Origin: Xylanibacter ruminicola
Lineage (GTDB): Bacteria; Bacteroidota; Bacteroidia; Bacteroidales; Bacteroidaceae
Direction: 5' to 3'
NCBI GenBank assembly: GCA_015060625.1
Contig: SUYC01000012.1
Location: forward strand, 61,404 to 125,403
DNA length: 64,000 nucleotides
Made by a program: the position numbers and the translations under genes
The notes under the pieces: model-generated
Told to the model about the DNA's origin: nothing
Seen by the model: only the letters and a program-made list of their open reading frames with translations
Databases searched by the model: none
In this document: piece by piece, positions 35,708 to 43,768 of the stretch
Position numbering within the stretch: position 1 is the first letter of the stretch
How the letters are laid out: each line of letters opens with the position of its first letter

Positions 35708-37711
35708 ATGAAACAATATACGAGGCCCCGTAATTGGTATCTTTTGTTGGCACCTTTTGTACTCTTTGCTCTATTCACTACAAGTTGCTCATCTCCTAGC
35801 GAAAGTAAGTTTGAACCAAAGATTATTGATAAGGATAGTTTATTAACGCCTTCGCTTAAGAGAATATTCTACAACACTGATTACCCTGCGGGATTAATAC
35901 CTGTTATGGTCTTAGAAAATAGCATTGATGAACCAATAAAAACCAGTGCACGAGCCGACGATATTTTTGACGAGTTAAGCAACGAACTAGAATCTGACAA
36001 TTATGAGGATTTCGGATTACTTGTATACATTACAAAAGAACCACGTTTGATGCAACTAAGGTTAGGTGATCATTATTCCACCTTTGGCAACCTATGCGGA
36101 ATTACTTCAGGTCAAGATTATTTACAACTACAACTACAGTTTACTGAAGATAAGAAAGATGCAGCATTGACAGATATGCTTAATAGAGCATGTCAAAATA
36201 TTGTCGAGAGAAATAATCTTAGTTGGTGGCAACGAGGACAACTATCAGGCGTAGCACTTGCTATAAACAATGTAATTGATTGGTTTGGTTCGCCCAGCAA
36301 GAATTTCTATGGTACACTTGTTGCCAAGCCTGTATATATGTGTATCTCTTATGGAAATAAATATCTGGGATCTTGGATATGGGGAATTGCATTGGTGTTT
36401 GTGCTTATTTTCTGCATAAGATGGATAACTACTCGTATTCTCAAAATCATCATTCCATCAATCAAAACACGAAACTTCCTTACGTGGTTTTTTAATATAA
36501 TAATCAGTGGATTGTATTCCTTCTCTGCTGCAGGTTGCGCTATGTATTTCTCCAGTGGACGCCTTGAAGATTTATATGCTATCAAAGCCTATGGAATTCC
36601 AAACGTAGAGTCGTTTATAACAGATCCATCCATGTTTGTCCATGAAAACAACTTCTGGATTGCAGGATTGTTTATTTTCTTGATAATGCTTTCGATCTGT
36701 ATGAACACGCTATGCAGTGATATGGTATTATTCTCTACTTTCCCTATTGACAAACAAATGGCCCAATGGAACTCACTTGACAAAACACAACAAGGTGTAA
36801 TATTGGGATTAAATCAAGCAACAGAAATAAAACCTGGACAAACGCCATATCAGGCCGTTGCTGACAAGAAGATAGAAAAATTGGGCGACGTAATGGGAAC
36901 CTATCTAACAGGACTTAGCATCGGAGCGGTATTTTTCTTTCCCAAAGCAGTACTTTGGACAGGTATAGTATACTCTATAGCCAAGATCATACCAAAATAT
37001 AAACGTATTAAGATACTATTAAAAGCAAGATTCTCAAAAAATGAGACAGGAGCAGGTTTATTGGGAGGTATGGTCGTTCTCGTTTTAATAGTCACTGTTA
37101 TATCTATGGGAGTTGATTGGTTTATAGACCCATTCGACCGCAAAGTAGAAACCGTAGTAGAGCAGCCATTGGCTCCTGTATATAAAAAGGTAAAAGTGAC
37201 TGCCAAGACAGCCAATCTTCGGACTGGTCCAGGAACCGATTACGAATTCGCTACCAACAACAACGAGAAATGGCAGGTAGACAAAGGAACCGAACTTGAC
37301 GTTATAGGAGAAGAAAATGGTTGGTATCAAGTTCGTATAGGCGATAACCCGCAAGAAGTGTACGTTAAGCAATCCTTATGCAAAGACGACATTAATGTAG
37401 GTCTTTATGGTAGTCTGCCGTTCGGTAAATCACAATACAAAGGCACAATGGATGGTTTTCCAATTGAGCTAACCATTACAAAGAGCAAGAAGACAGGCGA
37501 CCTAAGTGGCACTTATAAGAATGTAAAATTCAAAACTGTAATGAAGCTATGGGGAGAAACATCTGCCGAACAAATGGGCAATATAACGCTTCATGGCACA
37601 GACAACAAAAAAGACTGGCACTTCTCACTTACAGGCCAGAAAGAACATATCACCGGTATAGCTGCTGATGATGACAACCTAGAGCTGCCAATAGAACTTC
37701 TTCCTAAGTAG
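35708..37711 (+). CDS. TPM-domain lipoprotein with SH3b domain
   Basis: 667 residues from the ATG at 35708; a TTG two codons earlier is less likely. A lipobox (FTTSC, Cys27) precedes a TPM domain at about 40-170 (GLIPVMVLENSIDEP, ARADDIFDELS, GLLVYITKEPRLMQLRLG). Membrane helices follow between about 220 and 480. A bacterial SH3 domain (about 494-561: AKTANLRTGPGTDYEF, NGWYQVRIG) and a beta-rich end follow. It is the homologue of the 650-residue protein at 11272-13224, but with SH3b added. It is transcribed alone, divergent from the TIR operon. Confidence 0.83.
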   Translation: MKQYTRPRNWYLLLAPFVLFALFTTSCSSPSESKFEPKIIDKDSLLTPSLKRIFYNTDYPAGLIPVMVLENSIDEPIKTSARADDIFDELSNELESDNYEDFGLLVYITKEPRLMQLRLGDHYSTFGNLCGITSGQDYLQLQLQFTEDKKDAALTDMLNRACQNIVERNNLSWWQRGQLSGVALAINNVIDWFGSPSKNFYGTLVAKPVYMCISYGNKYLGSWIWGIALVFVLIFCIRWITTRILKIIIPSIKTRNFLTWFFNIIISGLYSFSAAGCAMYFSSGRLEDLYAIKAYGIPNVESFITDPSMFVHENNFWIAGLFIFLIMLSICMNTLCSDMVLFSTFPIDKQMAQWNSLDKTQQGVILGLNQATEIKPGQTPYQAVADKKIEKLGDVMGTYLTGLSIGAVFFFPKAVLWTGIVYSIAKIIPKYKRIKILLKARFSKNETGAGLLGGMVVLVLIVTVISMGVDWFIDPFDRKVETVVEQPLAPVYKKVKVTAKTANLRTGPGTDYEFATNNNEKWQVDKGTELDVIGEENGWYQVRIGDNPQEVYVKQSLCKDDINVGLYGSLPFGKSQYKGTMDGFPIELTITKSKKTGDLSGTYKNVKFKTVMKLWGETSAEQMGNITLHGTDNKKDWHFSLTGQKEHITGIAADDDNLELPIELLPK

Positions 37712-37775
37712 GACAAAACAAAACCGCAGGAATTCAAATAAGGAGGAAAGGTTATGGGTTAGTTTTGTGTCTATA

Positions 37776-39125
37776 TCACGCAAGAATATCATTGATAACC
37801 ATCGAGTTAAACAACCAATGATACATACCTCCTGGTATACGCTGCATACACTCGCCTTCAATATTCAATACATATAGCGGACGTATGCGCCAACTGGCAT
37901 TGTAACGATTCTGCCAGTCATACATACAATACTCCCACCAACCAGCACTAGCATCACCTCGCCACCATTCGCCTGTAACATAGCCATTATCCAGTCCCCA
38001 TTTTGTCACCCCAAGAGCATTTGGTTTGCCACATTGATCGTAAACCCACCTTGGAGCAGTTCCTAAATCCAGAGTCTTGCCGAAAGACACACGACAAACA
38101 ATCATCGATCCCGAAGAATAATGCAATGCAGTGCTCTTAACAGGTGCGAAGTATATACCATTGCCAGCATAATTGCCCCCACCGACATTCCACACCGCGC
38201 TCAACCAGTTTCTGGCCTCAACACGTCCAGGCCCCTGACAGATACCTTCGGCAGCAGCGCATGTTGTTCCGTGATAAACAGTTAGCGCTGGCACAAATGT
38301 ATCGACAGCCGTCCATATACCACTCTCGATAAGAGTCAATGAACCGTGCCACATCACATATTTCATAATGCGCCATGGTATAAGCACAAGCCACAAGAAA
38401 AAGTTATCTGCCCCCTCGCGCCTACCCTCGGGCACAATTACCTCTACCAGATAGTTGAACATCTCAAAACTGCAATGCACCACCATATTATAATAGAAAG
38501 CATTGACAAAGCGTAGAGGTGTAAGCAGTATATACAGAGGTATAGCCCAATACGCCAATTGCTCGCGCAGTTCTGCATTCTTATTATCTGACCTGGTGTT
38601 ACGTTTATAGTTCTGCATCCAAGGCCTAGCCAACCTACGCTGCAACCAATTCAAACAGAAAAACGGGAATGAGATCAGCCGATACAATTTATAGAATAAG
38701 ATACTAACCAGCCCTAGAATAGTAACTAACACCTTTCGCAATATAGCAAGCACTATACACGCAATGCCCAAGTAGAGCGCCACAGACAAAAGACTACTGC
38801 CACTACTATCACTCTTGAGATTTGCAACTGGAGCTGACTCTATCGGTTCACGATACCTAAGATATTTAGCATAACAATAAGCAATGCCACCATTATAATC
38901 TATCACCGCCCACCCATCATCAGTCATTCTTTGCACCTTCACCCTTGTGCCCTGAGGCAACGTCTCCAGCTTATGCGATTTTTTAGTAGCATACTCCCTA
39001 ACATTAAGATTAGTCGTAGTAACATACACCGCAGGGAGCCTATCCTCGCCCCTTGCCGGCACCACGCCAATGACCATCCACATCATCAGCACTATCAATA
39101 CTACGGTTTTATGCATAAGCCTCAA
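37776..39125 (-). CDS. Membrane-anchored SH3b protein with PARP-like ADP-ribosyltransferase domain
   Basis: 449 residues. A signal peptide (1-26), an SH3b domain (about 33-90: TTTNLNVREYATKKSHKLE, DDGWAVIDYNGG), and hydrophobic segments at about 110-155 and 190-265. The C-terminal 170 residues match the PARP/ART catalytic pattern: His285 in LTVYHGTT, Tyr325 in YAGNGIYFAP followed by ALHYSSGSMIVCRVSFG, and Glu398 in WWEYCMYD. This is a full H-Y-E triad, so NAD(+)-dependent ADP-ribosylation is plausible. Which side of the membrane the catalytic part lies on is unclear. The gene stands alone, convergent with the TPM gene. Confidence 0.78.
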   Translation of the reverse strand: MRLMHKTVVLIVLMMWMVIGVVPARGEDRLPAVYVTTTNLNVREYATKKSHKLETLPQGTRVKVQRMTDDGWAVIDYNGGIAYCYAKYLRYREPIESAPVANLKSDSSGSSLLSVALYLGIACIVLAILRKVLVTILGLVSILFYKLYRLISFPFFCLNWLQRRLARPWMQNYKRNTRSDNKNAELREQLAYWAIPLYILLTPLRFVNAFYYNMVVHCSFEMFNYLVEVIVPEGRREGADNFFLWLVLIPWRIMKYVMWHGSLTLIESGIWTAVDTFVPALTVYHGTTCAAAEGICQGPGRVEARNWLSAVWNVGGGNYAGNGIYFAPVKSTALHYSSGSMIVCRVSFGKTLDLGTAPRWVYDQCGKPNALGVTKWGLDNGYVTGEWWRGDASAGWWEYCMYDWQNRYNASWRIRPLYVLNIEGECMQRIPGGMYHWLFNSMVINDILA

Positions 39126-39424
39126 CTACATATCGTGACACACATTCGATTGCAAAGATAAGAGTAATAATTATATCCAATAAATATTTGCCCAAAGATT
39201 TCAATTGGGCTTTGTACAAAAGCGGTCTTATAATAACAGCCACCACGAAGCACACGGCTAGATCCTGAAAAAGAACTTGTGGGATTAGTCAGACTTATAG
39301 TGTCATAGTAGCTAAAGTAGTCCTGACACCACTCCTCTTCATTGCCACTCATATCATACAATCCAAGTTCATTGGCCAGCTTCGTCTTCACGTCATGAGT
39401 CTGACTATTAGAATTGTCATTCTA
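39122..39424 (-). pseudogene. 3' remnant of an FGE-fold gene
   Basis: The minus strand is open from a stop near 39424 to 39122. It reads NSQTHDVKTKLANELGLYDM, then SGNEEEWCQDYFSYYD, then SRVLRGGCYYKTAF, which is the second half of an FGE/sulfatase-modifying domain like that at 34135-35550. The first half and any TIR part are gone. An internal ATG at 39391 gives an 89-residue frame, but it would not fold. It sits just after the giant TIR gene and was probably once its operon partner. Confidence 0.8.
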
Positions 39425-39436
39425 CTTATATTCTCA

Positions 39437-42400
39437 TTAATCCTCATGAAATTTACCGTTCGAATCTATATAACCTTTTTTATTCTTTCCAAACATTCTA
39501 TATTTTACTGCAGGTAAAACCCCATTCGTAAATTCATCGGCTATATCTTCGTATAATTCATATTCAACATCTTTTCCCTTGAGATTAAACAATTGATAAA
39601 GAGATCCATCCTTCACCTTAATTAAACCGTTTCCTACTACACGTCCTTCTTCTCCCTTTATTTTACAAGTGAAATAGTAATTCCCTTTTTCATCTATAGC
39701 TCCTATCTTTTTCCCATTCCAGACGAGGGCAACACCATCAATAAATTCATTAGCTTTCGTCCACTGGCACGGAATAACCACACGTCCATTCTGATCAGCA
39801 TAGCCATAAGAATCACCATACGTTACAACATGGAGGGACGGTGTGCTTAGTTCACTATTTATTTTTTCCAGACTCTTTTTTGCAAATTCATTTCCTTGTT
39901 CAGCAGCTTTTTCATACCATATTTTTGCTTTCTCAACATCTTTGGCTACACCTATGCCTTCATAATAACAATCTCCTAGCAAATCTTGGGCACGAGCATA
40001 ATCTTGTTCTGCAGATTTTCTAAACCACTTAACAGCTTCATCTGGATTCATGACAGTCCCAATAGCTTTCAAGTAGCAGTATCCAAGGTTACATTGTGCA
40101 AATTTATCTCCTTGCTCTGCTGCTTTTCTATACCATTTTACTGCTTCTGCCATATTTTTATCGACGCCTTTTCCTAATTCGCAACAAAGTCCATACGAGC
40201 ACTGAGATGACGCATGCCCTTGTTCTGCAGCTTTTCTATACCATCTTGCAGCTTCGCCCTCATTCGCTTCTACTCCCTGACCTTTTTCAAAACAATAAGC
40301 CAAACTATATTGTGCATATGAATACCCTTGTTCTGCAGATTTTACAAAATATTTTACGGCTTCTGCATAATCTTTCTGCTTACCGTTCCGGCCGTAGTAA
40401 TAGTCGTCTCCAGTATTACACAGCTCTTCTGCCTTGCCAGCATCGGAGGTATCCGTGTCTTGCACTTCTTCATATTCGTCTGCAGATGCCTCTTCTTCAT
40501 ATTCATCTTCATCATCAAGATAGCAGCAACCCGCAGGTAGATTGTCTTCGGTAAAGAGAATCTGGTCGTGGGCAATGCCATTTTCATCCAACCTCTTGAT
40601 GTAGTTATTAAGCTCTGTAGCAATTCCCTTTTTATTATTATCCAGATGTAGGAGAGACAGTTTCTTGGCATAAGTAAAGATGTCACCTGCTTCTATCTGA
40701 AGTTCAACATACGAAATGAGTAACAACTGCATCTCCTCGTTCTCGATGACTTCTGAAATATCAAGAAGTTTGTCGTGATTTCTCAGATTGGATAATACTT
40801 CCTGCCATTTGCCCTCAAACAGGCTACGTACAGAAATAAGGACTTTCATGGCTTGCATACAGTATTTTTGGATAATCTCAGGCGAGCAGAACGGCACAAG
40901 CATACTGAACTGAAAATCGTCAATCTTCTCTTTTCGAATGGACGGTTTTTCTTCACAAATGATATTGTATGCGTATATGATGTTATTGATAGCCTTGTCA
41001 AAGTTGCCAGCATGTACAATATCACCTTTTTGCAGTTCTACGATTTTATGATAAGACTTGTCCTCCTTGAACGTATCGAAAATGTTTACTCCCAAGTCGT
41101 TTACAAGTTCGTCGTCTCTAAAATCGGTATTTGCCGCATAGAACAACCTAAAATCTCGTTCGTTGGAGAAATCTCCCTCTGCGATTTTTGACGGACAATA
41201 GCCTGGGAAAAGAATATCGAAGTGTTCACGTCGGGCTCTCAGATAGCCGACACCAAAGAGATCGCCGTCGCCTACCCCTGTCAAATTTTTGGCATCGTTA
41301 CGAATCAGTTCCCAGTTCTCCTTCGTTAAAATCAGATTGCCCTTCTTGTATTCTTCGCATGCAGCGTTATGGAGGGCGTAGTTATTGTAGCAGTCGCCAG
41401 TGTCAAGGTAGGCCTTAATATAGTCTACGTATACCTGATGATTGGCAACCTTAGCTTTCTTTAACACCAAATCGACATGATCTTTGCCATTCATACGGTC
41501 GGCTTCTTTCACAAATATCTTGTGCTCAACAGCGTATGTAGCCCACTCTGTCAGTTTCAGCTCATCCATATTCGCATCGAAAATGTTCAGCAACTTGTCC
41601 ACTGCTTCCACATTATTTTTGCGGGCTGCATCTTCCAACTGCTTGATGTCCTCCAATTGGTTGACGTCAACATCCTCGCCTTTTAATTTCTTGGAAATAT
41701 TCTCCCATTTGATGGCTAAATTATCATTATGTTCTACCGTCTCGCTGTCACGATAAATACATGCAAGATTTTCAAAAGCACTGGCAAAACTGTCTTGATA
41801 GTTTTTAAAATCACAGAAAGATACAATGCCTGCACCACTTTCTTCCGTAAAATGGTCCTCACCTTTTTCTTTCATATTCTCATAGATCTCACCTATCTTA
41901 TTATACCAACGTAGGGCCTCAATATCATTCTTTTCTGTTCCATTACCCCAAAAGTACGAATTGGCAAGATACAGATAAGAAGAAACATTACCTCGCATAG
42001 CAGCTTGCTTGTACAGTTGAAAGGCTTTTTGTTTGCCTTCGGAATCTTTTATGTCTTCATTCTCATACATGACGCCTAAACAAGACATGGCACGGTAATT
42101 TCCACCGGATATCGCTTTCTCAAACCATTTCTGAGCTTGTTGCAAATCTTTTTCTACTATTTCACCAAACCAATAGTCTATGCCAATGCCACACTGTGCA
42201 CTAGCATTACCACATTCTGCACTTCTTCTTATCCATTCTAAGTATTTGTTTTCGTCTTTTTCTACGCCATCACCATTTCGGTATTTATAAGCGACATTAT
42301 TCATCGCTATTGGTAACCCTAGTTCTGCTGCCTTTAGTTGCAATTCAAATTCCTTTTTATCGTCTTTTGCAACACCAAGCCCTGTTCCATATCCATAGCA

Positions 42401-43465
42401 CAGTCCTAAAGCATTGTAGGCGGCTGCAATATTATTTGCGATGGCTCTCTGATACATTTTTATTGCCTGTGAATAGCTTTGTTTGACTCCTTCGCCATCA
42501 ATATAACTATTCCCCAAACTGTATTGAGCCTCTCCATCGTTTTCACCCATTGCTTGGTCATAGAGTGTATCAAAAGCTTGCTCGTAATAATGAATAGACC
42601 TTTGTTCGTCTTGGACGCCCAATTCTCCAGTATGAAATACCTTTCCCAGAGTTTTCATCGCCCTTCCGTTACCTAACTCTGCCGATTGGATATATAGTTC
42701 CAACGCACGCATAGTGTTTCTCTCTGTTCCTATACCATAACGATAAATACTTGCAAGTTCTTCCATCGCTTTAGCATGACCATCATCTACAGCTTTTTTT
42801 AACCAAAACATGGCATTTTCCCAACTCTGAGGTATGCCGTTCCCATGGTAATATGCCATTCCCAACCGATATTCTCCCTCAGGATGTCCCTCTTTTGCCG
42901 CTTTACGGAAATTATAGGTAGCCATCTCGCGATCGCCATCTTCATCGTGTAGGATTTTCAGGCCCTTCTGTACGTATTCTTCGCCTTTAATTGATGCGTC
43001 TATTTTCGGAATGACAGTTGCCGATGATAGTGCAGAAACAGAATCGTTGTTGATGCCTAATAGGACACAGACGTTACGGTACAATTCTCCAAAACATTTT
43101 TCCGGTTCCGGGAATGCCTCAATCCAGTTGGATTTGGTCAGGAAATATTCCTTAGTACCATCGAAACCGTCTTCGGTTATGCGGAACACAAGGACAGGAA
43201 TCTTGCGGTTAGCGGCAATACTTATTTCGTTATCGGTCTGTTCAGAAGCATTGAAATCCTTTGAGAATACTGCCAGCATGAGCCCGCTGTTACGGATGGC
43301 GTGCGGAATGATACTCGGCCAATTGGCTCCTTTGGGGATATCCCGATAGTCTATGAAGCATCGAACCTTATTGCTTTCCAAATAGCCACAAATACCTTCA
43401 GCTATTATTTTGTCTTCATGAGAATAACTAATGAACACATCATATTTTTTCTGTTCCTTATCCAT
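39437..43465 (-). CDS. Giant TIR protein with two Sel1 arrays, an unnamed domain and WG repeats
   Basis: 1342 residues. TIR at 1-145 (YDVFISYSHED, CFIDYRDIPKG, Glu80 in SEQTDNEISIA). A Sel1 array spans about 165-560. A helical region at about 690-985 shares a domain with the Sel1 protein at 6996-8084. An acidic linker (about 987-1010) leads to five more Sel1 repeats (about 1015-1205), then WG/KWG-type beta repeats to the end (YGYADQNGRVVIP, KIGAIDEKGNYYF, KKGYIDSNGKFHED). Sel1 and WG are binding modules, so it looks like a sensor whose TIR fires on complex formation. Its start overlaps the RyR stop by one base (TAATG). Confidence 0.9.
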   Translation of the reverse strand: MDKEQKKYDVFISYSHEDKIIAEGICGYLESNKVRCFIDYRDIPKGANWPSIIPHAIRNSGLMLAVFSKDFNASEQTDNEISIAANRKIPVLVFRITEDGFDGTKEYFLTKSNWIEAFPEPEKCFGELYRNVCVLLGINNDSVSALSSATVIPKIDASIKGEEYVQKGLKILHDEDGDREMATYNFRKAAKEGHPEGEYRLGMAYYHGNGIPQSWENAMFWLKKAVDDGHAKAMEELASIYRYGIGTERNTMRALELYIQSAELGNGRAMKTLGKVFHTGELGVQDEQRSIHYYEQAFDTLYDQAMGENDGEAQYSLGNSYIDGEGVKQSYSQAIKMYQRAIANNIAAAYNALGLCYGYGTGLGVAKDDKKEFELQLKAAELGLPIAMNNVAYKYRNGDGVEKDENKYLEWIRRSAECGNASAQCGIGIDYWFGEIVEKDLQQAQKWFEKAISGGNYRAMSCLGVMYENEDIKDSEGKQKAFQLYKQAAMRGNVSSYLYLANSYFWGNGTEKNDIEALRWYNKIGEIYENMKEKGEDHFTEESGAGIVSFCDFKNYQDSFASAFENLACIYRDSETVEHNDNLAIKWENISKKLKGEDVDVNQLEDIKQLEDAARKNNVEAVDKLLNIFDANMDELKLTEWATYAVEHKIFVKEADRMNGKDHVDLVLKKAKVANHQVYVDYIKAYLDTGDCYNNYALHNAACEEYKKGNLILTKENWELIRNDAKNLTGVGDGDLFGVGYLRARREHFDILFPGYCPSKIAEGDFSNERDFRLFYAANTDFRDDELVNDLGVNIFDTFKEDKSYHKIVELQKGDIVHAGNFDKAINNIIYAYNIICEEKPSIRKEKIDDFQFSMLVPFCSPEIIQKYCMQAMKVLISVRSLFEGKWQEVLSNLRNHDKLLDISEVIENEEMQLLLISYVELQIEAGDIFTYAKKLSLLHLDNNKKGIATELNNYIKRLDENGIAHDQILFTEDNLPAGCCYLDDEDEYEEEASADEYEEVQDTDTSDAGKAEELCNTGDDYYYGRNGKQKDYAEAVKYFVKSAEQGYSYAQYSLAYCFEKGQGVEANEGEAARWYRKAAEQGHASSQCSYGLCCELGKGVDKNMAEAVKWYRKAAEQGDKFAQCNLGYCYLKAIGTVMNPDEAVKWFRKSAEQDYARAQDLLGDCYYEGIGVAKDVEKAKIWYEKAAEQGNEFAKKSLEKINSELSTPSLHVVTYGDSYGYADQNGRVVIPCQWTKANEFIDGVALVWNGKKIGAIDEKGNYYFTCKIKGEEGRVVGNGLIKVKDGSLYQLFNLKGKDVEYELYEDIADEFTNGVLPAVKYRMFGKNKKGYIDSNGKFHED

Positions 43466-43767
43466 TATATTATATTTTTATTTTTTCCAATAAAAAAACC
43501 TAATTTCAAAATCAGTTTCAACGTCTCAATGGATGTATTCCTGTCGTAGACCTTTTCCTCTTCTGGTAGGTCTTCGTAAGGAATAAGCATTGGATGACGC
43601 TTTTCGGCATCATTGCGCTCGGGGCCATATTGCCAGCCTTGAGCAATGCGAGTTTGAGCCCATACTTCATGAACGTTTTTAGCCATTGCTTCGAGTAGAG
43701 GATTTAACTCCTCTGGCAGTTCGATATCTGAAGTATCGATGGGTTGGGGAATATAATCTTTCTTCAT
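43465..43767 (-). CDS. Single RyR-domain protein, copy 2
   Basis: 100 residues starting MKKDYIPQPIDTSD; a longer frame upstream overlaps the channel gene and is rejected. It is almost identical to copy 1 apart from both ends. The stop codon shares a base with the ATG of the giant TIR gene, and the start lies 1 bp after the channel gene stop. Channel, RyR and TIR are thus tightly coupled in translation. Confidence 0.92.
   Translation of the reverse strand: MKKDYIPQPIDTSDIELPEELNPLLEAMAKNVHEVWAQTRIAQGWQYGPERNDAEKRHPMLIPYEDLPEEEKVYDRNTSIETLKLILKLGFFIGKNKNII
43568..43737 (-). repeat. 170-bp exact direct repeat within RyR gene, copy 2
   Basis: It matches 33900-34069 base for base and lies in the same strand and frame within the second RyR gene. 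Confidence 0.85.
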
Positions 43768-43768
43768 A

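Noticed and set aside
39841..41756. Plus-strand frames of 60-152 codons across the giant TIR gene
   Set aside because: They mirror the Sel1 repeats on the other strand and have repetitive Leu/Phe composition.
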